This document shows positions 27,601 through 40,200 of a stretch of 64,000 nucleotides of DNA, in pieces. The position numbers were made by a program, and so were the translations under genes. A model generated the notes under the pieces. The model was not told the DNA's origin. It ran no database searches and saw only the letters and a program-made list of their open reading frames with translations. This DNA comes from Mansonella perstans (Eukaryota; Nematoda; Chromadorea; Rhabditida; Onchocercidae). Position 1 is the first letter of the stretch. Each line of letters opens with the position of its first letter. The DNA lies in NCBI GenBank assembly GCA_037074765.1, contig JBAMDO010000577.1, positions 496,001 through 560,000 on the forward strand. The letters are read 5' to 3'.

Positions 27601-30600
27601 TTGCTTGACCTGCATTTTGTTTGAAATGAGCTAAAATTTCTTCTACCATAACTACTTTAATTGAGTTGTTTTTGTTTAAATTTAACTTTAGAAGAATTGA
27701 AACATTTCTACTAGATATATTTTCATTCATATCATTATTTGAAATAAAATAAATAGATGGTTGTTGACAAGTTGTGTATCGAAGATTGTTGTGTATTTGC
27801 TTGTCACATGCTGTCAAAAATGATTATCAATGGAGACTATTGATAAGAGGCCAAGAAGATAATCTCATTAAATACTGTGGCTTAGACACTAGGCATGCTT
27901 AGCAATTTATACAGCTGACGTTTTGGATTATTAACTGAAAATAACGTAGTTTTTAGCAATGATGATCATTTTGCATATTTAAGATTATCTCTGTGTTTCT
28001 TTTTTTTTTGCCTTTATTAAATAATAGCAAGAATATCGATGCTCAAATAATTTACTGTTCATTGTTAGAAATAAGTAAATTATTAAAATTTCAATCACTA
28101 ATTTCACATCAATGATGAGAAAGAAAGTAATTAATTTAAAACATAGCTCAAAAACTTAACACACTTCAGACTTCAGTGCTATCAGCGAAGCCATCTGTTT
28201 ATTTTATCAGTAAATGAAAAAAATGCAACCTAAGAATTTCTTCGCAAAAGAAATACGTTTGTCATATTGAAGAATGTACGGAATTTATCAATTGCTTAAT
28301 TTTACTGCAAAAAAAATTTAAAAAAAAAAAATAAAATTATGGAAAGATGCAGAAAAAAAGAAGAATAAGCATAATTTATGGAGAAAAGCTGAAAATAAAG
28401 ATTAGGCTAAGGATAATGTAAAATGAATGAAGCTGGGAGGAACGCATTAAACCGATTAGTTCCATCAAAGCTTTCAAAAGCTGGATGAGAAAAACCGATT
28501 AGCAGCAGCTTAAAAGAGAGAATGTACAATCGGTTAGTAAAGATATACTTGATACATACACACACATACACACACATTAAGATAATTACTTAGCTTGCCG
28601 AATGAAAATACAACAGCTACAGATTTGATTTGAAAATACAATTTGTCTTACAAAGTGCTTAATCGATTTAACTAAAAAGAAAACAAAAACTTAATTTGTC
28701 AAGTTTCTATTTTGACAAATCAATAAATATTTATAAAAGTTTTCTATTTTTTTTTTCGAACAAAATAGTGAACTTATTTTGAATCTCATTTTGAACATTT
28801 TAATAGATCAGAAAATCAGATAAATGATCTGGTTACTTGAAGTAGTAAATAAATGAATATCACAAGTTCGTGCTTTTAAAATTAGATTAGAATTAGAAAG
28901 TTATATCTTTTAGAAAGACTTCCTTGTCACAGAAGATGCCATGTGACAAAAGGAAGATGAATGTAAAAAATGAAACAATAAGACGGAATTGAAGTGCACG
29001 ACAACATGTCATTGTAGAATAAATTATAGTTGTGAAGTGTAGTATTTACAAGTGCTCAGCTGTTCTAAATGTACCACTGTTACCGAGCTACCGATACAAT
29101 ACATTTATTGTTCATCAATAGCTCTTATTAGCTTCCTTTCTTTTTAATTACTGGTTAAATGTCAAACAGAAGAGACCAAAAATAAAAAAAAGAATAGGTT
29201 GAATTTGTAATAAGTTATAATTAATGAATTAATGTAATTAAGTCCTATAAATTAATTTCATGCAAATTAACTTAAGAAGAAAAGAAATGAAACAAATTTG
29301 GCATCATTTTCATCCGAAAAAAAAAATTGATTTCAATTATATGAAGTCAAAGACCACGAACCTGATATAATCCTCCTTACAGTATGGCTTATTGTCCCGA
29401 ATATACGCTGTACAACTTTCATCCAAATAACATTCACACTGCTCACACTGCAATAATTTCATCTAATTTATCCATTCGATTAATTTATAATTAAAACTGA
29501 TAAAGACAGATTTCATGTGCTGTTTTTTTTTTTTTTTTTTTACAAATTATTAAATTAATTTTTCAAATTTTTTTTCAACTTGAATTATAAAAAGTTAATG
29601 TAAATTTGACAAGAATGTTTATTATTTTGACAAAAGGAATCGTCATATAAATTTGATAGGAATGTTTGAAAGTTAAAATAAATAGAATTTAATTTGTGTA
29701 TAGTTTTAAAGTTTGTGTCTATCGCTTATTTCATTTGTCGCGCAGTTTTTCACAGATGTTTCTCTTTTCTAAGATTATTTTGTTTATTTTAACTTTAAAA
29801 CTTATCGACTTGTCAACTTGGAATTTCGCGGTTATACAAAAGTTAAATTTGTTGACAATTGTTCATAGTGCATTTTTTTTTAAAATAAAGGTGGAAATTT
29901 TTGAAATTAAGAATGGAATGAATTTGCCTTGATGTCATGCTTACAAAATAAAATTTTATTTTATTTTTAAACCAAATTAATGAAGTTAACGCTCACTGAT
30001 CTTGCTGATAATTTAATAATGTTAGTGTCAACGAATCATTTACTTTTCTTTGCCGAATTTCTTTTTCGAAAACCTGTTTATCTCTTTTCTCAATATTGAA
30101 TTTAAAGCAGTGTGCGAGTCTTTTGAGCAAGAAACACACCATAAATGTATCTTCGACAAGGACAGGGATTACGGTAATTCCCAATATGGTTAGCTAATAG
30201 TGGAAGATTGTCTCAACAAATTAGGGTGAATAAAAAATTTCATTCAGTTAAAATTATTCTTCAGCAAAATTTCTATTTTTTTCTATTGCGTTATAAAAAT
30301 TGTCAGAAGACAAAATTAATTTTTGCCATTTCTATCTTGTTGCTAATTAATCCTTTAATGATATAGATTTATCTCACTGATTATTTCTAACTAAACTTAC
30401 TTGGAAAGTTTTTTTCTCCGAAATTAACGCAACTAAATTGAACCAAACTGAATTAATAATACATATTTATATAAATTGGCTGTCGCCAAGCGATAATCAG
30501 TAGAGGTGAAGCGGGAGATCTGATGGTTAGTGGTAAGTAACTGGACAGGAGAGTTATAGAATCAAGGGCATTTGATGAAAGAATTAAAATTGAACACGCA

Positions 30601-33600
30601 ACATCGCATCAATGATTAATTTTGTGTAGGTATCCTGAAGATTTGCTTTTACACAAGGATATATGCTTAAAGTGTCGTGATGCTTATTAATTATAATTCG
30701 ATACTTGAAATATTAAGAGCAGAAAATGTTCCCGCATTTTAAATGAAGGTTTCTTGAATTTTAACGAATTATATTTCTTAATCAAAATTTTCTTTTGTTT
30801 CATCATTTCGACAAAGACAGTCAAAACAGGCAAATTTACTTCCTATCGCTTCTTAATTGAGTTCATTTGATGTAACTGAAATTTTATTATTGCTAAATTT
30901 CTTTTAAAATTTATTTCTACATTGACTCGTTGAACTTTTCTACAAATTACAAGTAATGTAAAATCTTGAAACCAAACAACAATACCTAACAAGGTAAATT
31001 TCACTTTACTTTAATGCAATTATCTCTCTAGGCATAATTAATAAATAAACGAACGATACATTGTTTTAATCGTTATGTAAATAAAAGGTATGGAGCATCA
31101 AGTTGTTTGGCAACAAGCTAAAGTAATGGAATGTGACCTAAAAATGTGACAAGTACCATTTCTTGCACGTTTCTATAGATTAAATCTACTTGGAAGTATT
31201 ACGTAATTATCTAATAAAAGTTGTTTCTTAACATTCGTTACATAATTCTTGAAGATAAGCCTGAATATAGAATTAGTATTACATTTTCAAGCATTGGTAC
31301 TTCAGTTTATCCGCTTAGTCAAGTTAAATACTGCAATTATTCTCATTGCAATCAATTTTACTTAATTGAATTAGATTAAAAATAAAATTTTTTAAAAAAT
31401 TCAAATGATAATAATTAAACAAACCTTTAAACAACTGGCGTGAAATTCGAGATCTGGACTGACACATAATACAAAAGGATCACGTATTTCTGAAAATGAA
31501 TTCTGCTAAGCAGAGAAATTTTGAAAATTTGGATTTTTTTTTATCAGCAAAATACTTTAAAATTTATAATATATCGTATATAAATATGAAAGAGAGAGGG
31601 AGAAAAAAAAATTGGATTTGAAATTTTTTTTTGTTAATTTATGCCCTAAGCTTAATCGATGAAAGCGTGTGAAATGGTCTATTTGAAATTCTCAAATTGC
31701 TGGATTATTTAAAATAAAAAATTCATGAATTTTGTGTGAGCTGAGCTGTTTGCCATACCTTGCAAGCATCCGACACACAATCGACATCCTTGCTGTTGCT
31801 GTCTCTGCCCATCTGATCCTGCGAATTATTCATTATCATATAGCATTTATTTAGTTCAAGCGATTGGCAGTTGAAAACATTGCAAAATGTCTGTACCTGT
31901 TGTATTTTTTCAACAAATAACTATTTTAATTTCATTTCAGTTTTATTTCACTGATCATTTTATTGATCGAAGCGAAGACTGAATGGTTGCTGATAAAAGA
32001 CACAAGAAGCTAACATACAGTGATTCAATCAAAACAGTGATATTATTCAACTGATATTGTTATTTTATCTTATCTGGCTCATAAAGATTTCGATTAGTGA
32101 TTTTTAGAATTCTTTAAATTAAATAAAACTGTTCTTGAAATGATAGTTCTAGTGGGAAAAGTGAAGTTTTTAAAAATAAGTAAATGGAACATTTCATTGA
32201 CTGCACACGAAAACAGGTCGAAAATGATAAAATAATTCAAATTATAATATTAAAACTGATGTATTTATATTTTATAATGATGAAAAATGAAATGAATTAC
32301 ATTGAAGTGAAATTTTATTGCTTTTTCAAACAATACATTCGTAAAACCATTTCAAACTGTGATTTAAAGATTTGCTATGAACAGTAGAAGTTAGTGAATC
32401 TAAAACCCTAATTAACAGTTTCATAAATCAGTCAAGCCTGGAACCAGATGTTCTTTCTAAAATTATTGGCCAAGACTAAAATGTCACATTCGGAAGCTAT
32501 TTTTAATGGGCTTTAAACGACCTTCCAAAATGCCACATTCAATTATCAGCGCTGTCCTTTCACTGTTCACAAAATTGGCCAAAATCGAAGACCTGTGATG
32601 TTTGATAAAATAAATCCTGATATATAATATTTAAATCTTTCAGGCTTCACGAACTAGCTAATTGATTCTTTTGCTATTTAATGAAACAAGTTATTTAGTT
32701 ATTTAGTCCATGAGAGAAATTTGTAAACTTTTTTTGATTGATTAAGGAGGATTCCCACATATTACTTTATAACATAATACAATCCTCTTAAATAGTTTTA
32801 ACTTTCTAAGATTATTTTGAGAAAGTTGGCTTATATCATCAAATTAAAAGAATTTTTTGACTACTAAAATTAATACGAATCAATGAAATGAAATAAGAAG
32901 AAAGTGATGCTGTTACAGATTTTCCTCCATCCGTACCAAATGTATCCTGATTTTGAACATAAGTAATTATGCAAATACTGGCTCCATTGACTAGGATAAA
33001 AAGGAATGGTCAGTTAAAATAGTAGGTTAGTTGTCGTATCTGAGTGCATTTTTCTCGCCCGTATGCTAGGTGCATTTTATCATTTTCTCTCTTTACTTCT
33101 TATTCATTCATCACTTAAAAAAGATGTGATATGACTTGTTGAGGAAATTAAAGCATTACTCAGTTCATGACACTATTTGAAATTCCACTTCAATCTATAA
33201 AAATTGAAAAACACTAATTTTAAATTTCATTCTTGCTGTCTCTTTTTCTCTCATGAAACTTTATTATATGTATATGTTTTCTGAATGAACCATTGAATTC
33301 AGCAACATCCTTCTTAATCATCTTTTCATTTTAATAAAAAAATGAACAAAATTAAATGAAAAAAAAAAATGCAGTGTTTGAATGTTTACAAAAAGCTGTG
33401 TTTTTTTCAGATCAGTAGCTTGATAAGTAGAAGGAAAAGCCGAAATCGAATGCAGTGAAATTAGAACGAAGAGGAAGCTGACGTCAAACGATGCTGAATC
33501 AAATTTCACTTTGAAGTAAAAAAGTTTTTTCCTCAGAATAGAAGTGATAAAAATGTCTGCAGCAAGAACCAATTTGAAAAAATTAAAAAACTTTTCAATT

Positions 33601-34371
33601 TTGCTTTTTGAGAAAAAAATTACTATCAGTGAAATTTTAATGAGAATAATTTTTACAATACAGTACAGAAAACGCTGATTGTATGAAGTTTTGAAACATC
33701 GGACATATCTAAAAACTATCAAGCAAATATCAATACTTGGACACTTCTATTCTAATCAAAGATCAGAAAATTTTTCGAAAGTTACCAACAAAAGTTCAAT
33801 TCTCTATTCATAGAGCAAAAGTGCTGCAATTTTTCATTTAAGTCTTGGAAGCGCAATATTTCTAATCGAATACGAATACTATTTTTCATATCTTAAGCAA
33901 GCAAATTTTGCAAATCATTTTATAAAGAAGTTGACGATAAAGTTAAAGGAAATTGAGGCAAATATGGCATCAAACTTCTAGTAATTCCTGATCTAATCTT
34001 TAATAAGTAAACTAGTTCAATGAGTCGAAACATTTTAAGTTATCTTTAAAAGGTTAATGCAATTGTATTAGGAGATGTTGGAACAAAAATCGAATATAAA
34101 TCGGAATAGGATAGAGATCAAAAATGTTGATAAGTTTAAGAGAGAATTAATTAACTGAGTAGTTCAACTTAAGATTGGGTTATTTTTGCTAGTAAAATAT
34201 GAAACAAAATAAAGAGCAAAATTTCAAAAGAAACTAACTTAATTGAGTTTGTATATCTTTTGCGATCTTCCCAATTGCTGCACCACCATTACTGGTATTA
34301 TTAGTGTCAGCTGATGTGGCGACAACTAATGAATAAGAATCAGCAATAGATGGATGATGTTGATCATACAT
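16598..34371 (-). CDS. lim-7: Islet-class LIM-homeodomain transcription factor
   Basis: Islet proteins are nuclear DNA-binding regulators of neuronal and other cell fates; nematode lim-7 is the single Islet member, as I remember it. Coding exons, 5' to 3' on the minus strand: 34371-34239, 31818-31759, 31489-31425, 29447-29362, 23462-23261, 23123-22989, 22374-22260, 22009-21909, 17764-17537 and 16780-16598. All phases agree, giving 435 aa from the ATG at 34371. LIM1 (about aa 59-112) contains [24 protein letters not shown] and [15 protein letters not shown]2 (about 122-176) contains CVRCKEYI and YHAACFSC. The homeodomain (about 228-287) contains [32 protein letters not shown] and CKDKKR, which are Islet-specific. 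The Pro/Ser-rich tail ends [11 protein letters not shown]1 is split over three exons. A long in-frame open stretch continues upstream of the chosen ATG, so the N terminus may be longer. Confidence 0.93.
17765..21908 (-). other. Islet intron, 4.1 kb
   Basis: This intron separates the homeodomain end (exon to 21909) from the Pro-rich tail exon (from 17764). It contains a (CA)n(TA)n tract at 18597-18632, an A-rich run at 18889-18922 and a T run near 19231-19250. I recognised no other gene inside; the frame at 19000-19197 is not supported by anything. Confidence 0.7.
18597..18632. repeat. (CA)n(TA)n microsatellite
   Basis: A run of CA dinucleotides passes directly into a run of TA dinucleotides, within an Islet intron. 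Confidence 0.9.
24101..24200. repeat. Purine-rich (GA/A) tract
   Basis: About 100 bp that is nearly all purine on the plus strand, with GAGAGAGAGA and GGAAGAAAG motifs. Such tracts can form triplex structures, but no function is shown. Confidence 0.7.
25650..25739. repeat. (GAAT)n tetranucleotide microsatellite
   Basis: About 22 copies of the GAAT unit, with isolated substitutions to AAAT or GAAC, inside the largest Islet intron. Confidence 0.95.
31819..34238 (-). other. Islet first recognised intron, 2.4 kb
   Basis: Donor AAGTTAGT at the end of the 34371-34239 exon; acceptor TTCGCAG before the exon at 31818. The phase (one base plus two) gives an Arg codon. The 134-codon minus-strand frame at 33318-33722 lies inside and is rich in Phe, Ile and Leu without any recognisable motif; I do not call it a gene. 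Confidence 0.7.
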
Positions 34372-34740
34372 GATACAGTTCGAATAACCGAGATCAGTGG
34401 TTGCTGTAACCTCAGCAGCAGAGGAGGTTGTAGGTGTTTCCTTACCACTCGAGTCAGAAAAAAAGCCTATCACTTCCACCACACTTCCACCACCACCGCC
34501 ACTACTGCCGTTACTACCACCACCACTGTCACCACCAGCACCGCCACTCCCAGCACCGCTATTGATATTGTTAGGATTATTACTGCTACTACTACTGTTG
34601 CCACTTACAGTAGCACCTTGTTGCAATTGTTGTAGCTGATGCGGTGCTTTTTGTGGTTGCGTTGTTCTGATACTTTGGTCAGCTTGTTGCTGGTCCGTGT
34701 TACAACGTCGATATACACCGCGGAAAGCGATTAGATTTGT
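34372..34740 (-). other. Low-complexity open frame upstream of the Islet ATG
   Basis: In frame with the Islet coding sequence, an open stretch of about 120 codons runs without a stop from near 34740 down to the ATG at 34371. It is Gln-rich at first, then Ser, Asn and Gly-rich (for example GGDSGGGSNGSSGGGGG). It contains no in-frame ATG. It is either the end of a longer N-terminal coding exon that begins upstream, or 5' UTR. A GTAAGT motif lies inside it and could serve as an alternative donor. Confidence 0.5.
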
Positions 34741-35703
34741 AGCCAGCTTGTTTCACTTCGCTATCCTTGTTTCCGTATCTTTCGTCTTTTCTGCGCCAAA
34801 AGATATGAAATGATAAAAGAATCCGGAATGGATTCACAGCAAGAAGTAATAATTGAAAGGAATTTTCAGGATGAAAGAATGTAGTAGACCAGATAAATAA
34901 AATTATTGAAGCAATCAAGAAATGATCCCGTAAACGAATAAATTATGAGCTCAGAAATTTCACTGATTTCCTATGTATTTCTCGTTTATCGTTTATCTCA
35001 AATATATTACCAATTTTCGAATGGTATTAATCTGAAATTAAAACTTTTAATTAAGTATCATTGAGATCGAGGAAATAACGAAACGTTGCAAGGAAATATA
35101 GCATAGGGATAATTTTTTAACTTAAATTAATGATAGGAATTAAGTAAAGATCATGAGATAATTGAATAAGGAAAAATCAAAGAGAATTTTAATTCTAACA
35201 ATTTCAAATCTATTTACGAAAAGCAAATCAATCTTGCGTTTTTTTTTTCCATCCACTTAGAATAACATAAAGGGAATTATTAAATTAAAATATTAAAATA
35301 AATTTTTGATTTGTTCAGAGAATTTCTGAAAAAAAAAAAAAACATTTTATGAAATTTTCACTGAAATAATGTTAGATAATATGTAGAAAATTTGGGTACA
35401 AAATAAAACAAAACAAAAATACATCCAAATGATAGAATAATAATGATTTCAGGAATTTGAATGTACACTTGCAAGTAACACATCAAACAGAAAGCAACAG
35501 AATATCATAGAAATTTGCCAGAGCACTAGCAGAGAGAATCGAAATCGAAGAGAAGCAATGTCCTAGTCCTGCCTTTCCTTTACTAATGTCCCACCCCTTG
35601 AACGGTTGTTTGGGATACGGTAGCTAGATAGACAGGTAGGATTCACACTTATTCCACCCCTCCCACTAATGATTCTGATGAAGAAATAACGCGGCGCCCG
35701 TCT

Positions 35704-35771
35704 ATGATGATAATAATAATGATGATGATGATGATGATGATGATGATATGATAATGATGATGATGATGATG
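35704..35771. repeat. (GAT)n trinucleotide repeat
   Basis: Runs of GAT, with TAA and TATG interruptions. Its reverse translation yields a poly-His/Tyr frame that I regard as an artefact. Confidence 0.9.
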
Positions 35772-37234
35772 TTGACAATGACAATTATGCTTTCATTCAT
35801 AAGTCTGTCTGGCATCTGTCTAGTAGAAACTGAATGCTGATTATGCTGTTATTAAACAAGAGACTGAAATAAACTTTGCTATCATTTTCATATCAGTATT
35901 ACAGAGAAGATAAGAATGATAATGGAACATTCCATCAGAAGATTTCGTCGGAGCAAAATTCATATCTAATGAAGATATTAACAAATCACATCTAATCTAA
36001 TTTGTAAATCAGAAAATGAATTAGCTGACATTAGCCCGAAATTTTATGTTCATATCCAAGAACAACAATAGGATCAATTAAATGAAACTTTGTTTCTATT
36101 TGTGAAATCATCAAATTAAATATTTCGTTGAAATTAACTTTTAAAAAATATAAGTAATTTTTGGTGATAAATTATATGAAAATTAATTGAATTATGCTAA
36201 TCATTTTAACTTCATATCATTTATGTAAATTCATGGAATAAATTTACTGCAACAGCTCAATCTGAATCTTGTCCTTAAGGCAAAAGACATTCTTTAGTGC
36301 AAATTATGACACAGTTTTTCACTGAATTCATAAGCCAAATAATCTTTCTTTGTTAATTTCATACAATAGAAAGTGGGTTTGATGTGATCTGATATAAAAT
36401 TTCATCAAAATATTCCAGCAATATCTAGCAGTATTTCTAGAATAAAAACTAAATATCATAAATGAGATTGCTTTTTTATGAAATTTGATTTCACTAGAAA
36501 TTCCTTTAATTAGTGATAAACAAACAATAATTGTATTTCATTTGCAAATAAATTGAGAAGTTCTTGCATCTTTCTTGTTCATTCATGTCCATCTTAAGCA
36601 ATAGCCATTTAGATTAATAAATAATATATACAAACACCGTTTTCCATGTTTATATATCACATCATTTATTTTCGTAAACTGAAACAATTTATAAGTAAAA
36701 TTAAAAATAAATAATAAATGAACTAATTAAGCTGTGCTTTCTGTTATTGATTAATTGGATCATTAAATAGTTTGTAACAAAAGTTAGTCCAGACAAAGAT
36801 GAAATAGCAAAGTTGGACATATTATTCCTTCGCTGTAGCTTTGAAATCATAAAGATAATAAATATGTTGCTTCAGCGTAACTTTAGTGTAAAATAAAAAC
36901 TTTTGTCTCGTAAGACTAAATGTGGCTGATAATAGATGAAACCTTTTCGAAGAGATATAATTCAGTTATAAAGGCAATTCCTGGAAAGAATAAAATTCTT
37001 TTCGCAATAAAATTATGCTTCTGTAATTAAGCCATGCAAATGAATGTTTCGTAAGCATTTGCCTAACATATTTAAGTTCCAAACTTTTCAAGTGTATGTG
37101 TGACACTTTCATTTATGTTATTCTCATTGTAGAAATAAGCTAAAGTAAAAATTAAATTAAATTAAATTGCTAATAAGCCAAAATGAAACAACAAATCCCA
37201 TTAAACAAATGAAAGTCTAAAAATGTTCAAGTTC

Positions 37235-37235
<1 letters not shown>

Positions 37236-37267
<32 letters not shown>
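37236..37267. repeat. (TA)n microsatellite
   Basis: About 15 uninterrupted TA dinucleotides in the gene-free region upstream of the Islet gene. Confidence 0.9.
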
Positions 37268-37270
<3 letters not shown>

Positions 37271-40200
37271 AGTTTAATTTAATTCTCACTTTAGTTATAA
37301 AAAAAAAAAAGAATCAATACAAATTATAGCGCAGAAGAATCGATCCAATGATAATTTCAGAAAGATATTGGATTTTGCGGGATGTCATCAATATTATTGC
37401 ATGACAACCTGCTCCTAGCAATGATGAATTTATTAACTTATAAAAACTGTTTTAATCCATGGAAATTGAATGAATTTTGACTGATATGTTGCTAGTCAAC
37501 ATTTTGGCTTTCGATAGAATTATTTGAAAGAGGAAGAAAGAGCGATAAAATTTTTCAATATTTATTTATTCTTTCCTTTCAAAAATATTAGTCATTTAAA
37601 AATTTTATTTTTATATTTATTATTTATTATTTTTATGTTTATTATTTATTATTGACACAAATCATACAAATAAAATTTGGAATTATTTGACATAACTAAT
37701 ACACCAATAACACATATACAGATAATAAAATTGTACAAATAGAAAAAAAGAATTGAATTAATAGTGATATTTCAGTTTAAATTTAAATTTGCCAATTAAT
37801 TTTTGTGTACTTTGAGTGCTTAACAATTTTTACCAATACTAATGAATAAGTTACATTTATGTATCTTAAGCTTTTCTTTTTACTTTTAATTTTAATTTGT
37901 GTCAATTTAAACAGAAATTCATTAATATGTCAATCATTTAGCAAAAAAAAATATCAACATTATTATCACAAAAGTGAAAACATGGCAATGATAACTATGA
38001 TATCCATGGTAATCGTATTACCAAAGACAATGATTCTTATGATATTTTCTCGATAATTGTTCAACCATTAATTTTTAGAAGTAACTACAATAGCCTCAGT
38101 GATCAGAACCTCATTATTTTAATGATAGTGCTACCAAATAATGATAGCGACAGTAATTGATTCAGTAATAGAAAGAATCTGTTCATTTCATTTTATCATA
38201 CTATTTGCAAATCACTTTTTGCTGTGAACATTGACATAGATGATTCGCATTGTTTGAGATGATGATATATAAGAATTTTAAATTGAAAAAAGTATTTTTC
38301 AAGAAAATAAAATGACAACTTGTCACATTATTTGTAATTGAGAAATACCTTTAGTAAAAGAATGAATGGAAGGATATGCGATATTATTGGTTGATATCGC
38401 AAAATGCAAATTGGTTCAGTTCAATCCAGAATCTATTGAAATTGTTGCGCATATCGTTCAGCTAATTAGTATAAGTAGTCTCAACTGATGAATAAGGGAT
38501 ATACAAGGAAATATTGTCTACCTCTTCCCATTCAATTATTATTACTATTGGTGAAATTTTCGCGCATGAACGATTATTAATGGGTGATGATGAGGAGAAA
38601 AGCGAAAAATGGGACCCCAAATAGACCAGAAGAACATTGACTTCTCAAGGATATGTCCTTCTTTCCACCTCGTTTCCTTACAAAACCTAAAACAACCTTT
38701 TTCACCTGTCAAACAGCTCAGCTCCTAATTCAAATCTTCTTTTTGTTATCCACCTATCACCATGTGGTACTCATTCTCATTAATCTATAGCAATCATTAG
38801 CTTAATTCTGTTCCTAATAATAATAGCTCTAATAAAGAAATAATGTTCAATTCAAACAATTTCAAAATTTATTTTATCTTTAAAAAAAGTTACTCAATTA
38901 TCACCAGAAATTGGTCTAATTGATGAATGGAAAGAAATATGCTCATAACTTTTTTTTTGATCTAAAATATTTAAAACTTTTTCTTGTAAGGTAGATCGTT
39001 TTTATTGATCGGTTTGAACACCTGATGCATGTGGATGAATCAACTATGGATAGAATAAAAAACATGACTGTAATGTATTTTATTTCAAAATTCATTTCAA
39101 ATCAAAAACATTTTAAAGTAAAATGAAACTTTTTCAACCTCATAAAAGGATATATACTTATCAGTAATAGCATAAATTAAGTTTATTTCCTTAACGAAAT
39201 TTAAGAACAAATTAAATAGCCACAAAATATTGGCAATTTATTTTTTTACCAAAAAATTTAAAAAAAAAATGACAAGAATAGAACGGGAAATAATTTTGCT
39301 CTGTTTTCATAGGAGAATAGAATAAAATTATTTGGTTTAACAGAAGCAATGAAACTATTTGGCGTCCACCTGGTGGATGCTTATCGTCTCGAAATCTTAC
39401 AAAAATACGCAACAAAACTAGTGAAGATTGGAAAAAAAAAGCTCCGGGTTGGCTAATATAAACATCATCCAGCAGTTGAAGAAATATCAATGTCCATTCA
39501 TTCCATCACCACCATCACCAACCAAACAAACCAACCACCTCAGAAGAAACTTTGAAGGAAAAAAAGCCAAAATGGTCTCAGACTGTATATGGTTTATAGT
39601 AGTATGGTGCATATGGCGCCAAATGAAACTTTCCTGTTCAGCTCACCTTTGAACTATTAAAAATTCAGCTCAGCTCTGGACCATTTTTAATTTATTCTTT
39701 TATGGCTTAAGTGAGCTAACTTTTAATTCTTCATTCTTTTGAAGGTTTTTTTTTCCAATGTGCGCCAAATACATTTTTTTAAAATTAAATCCTATAAAAT
39801 TCAAAGTTTTGATTTTTCCATTTATGCGAGAAATTGATAATTTTTAAATGCTGTCAGTCTTGCAGAAATTGTCATAAAATTTTTATAAAGTTTCAAGTTA
39901 CATTTTTTCTTGAAACATTCCGAAAAATTCAAATAAATCATGGAAAATTTCTTAGGGATGATTGAGGTTAATCCTGCAATAGTTCGATTTTTTACTCATT
40001 CTCTTACATTTTATCACACCTTGAATTTCTTGTTTGCCTATTAAGATTCATTATTTGGAATGCAAAATATGCAAGTCTATCTCTCATAATATAGCATGCA
40101 AATCTGCAAGTGCATGCAATACTATGAGCTCATCGTTCAATTTTCGAAAAAAAGAAAGAAATTCTTTTCTATCGGTATGTGAAAATTTATTTACTTAAGC

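Larger units (their letters stand above)
23463..29361 (-). other. Islet intron between LIM1 and LIM2, 5.9 kb
   Basis: This is the longest intron seen. It begins after the exon ending [10 protein letters not shown] and ends at a TTAAG acceptor before ITDAKKC. It contains a purine-rich tract (24101-24200) and a GAAT tetranucleotide array. No nested gene was recognised on either strand. Large introns in developmental regulators often carry enhancers, but no specific site can be named from sequence alone. Confidence 0.7.

Noticed and set aside
33318..33722. 134-codon minus-strand open frame
   Set aside because: Lies inside an Islet intron, has a Phe/Ile/Leu/Lys-rich composition typical of AT-rich noise, and shows no motif or splice context.
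34354..34639. Thr/Pro-rich plus-strand frames
   Set aside because: They are antisense to the Gly/Ser/Asn-rich stretch upstream of Islet; the repeats make all frames open.
35563..35784. His-rich minus-strand frame
   Set aside because: Produced by the GAT/ATC trinucleotide repeat; no start context or neighbours.
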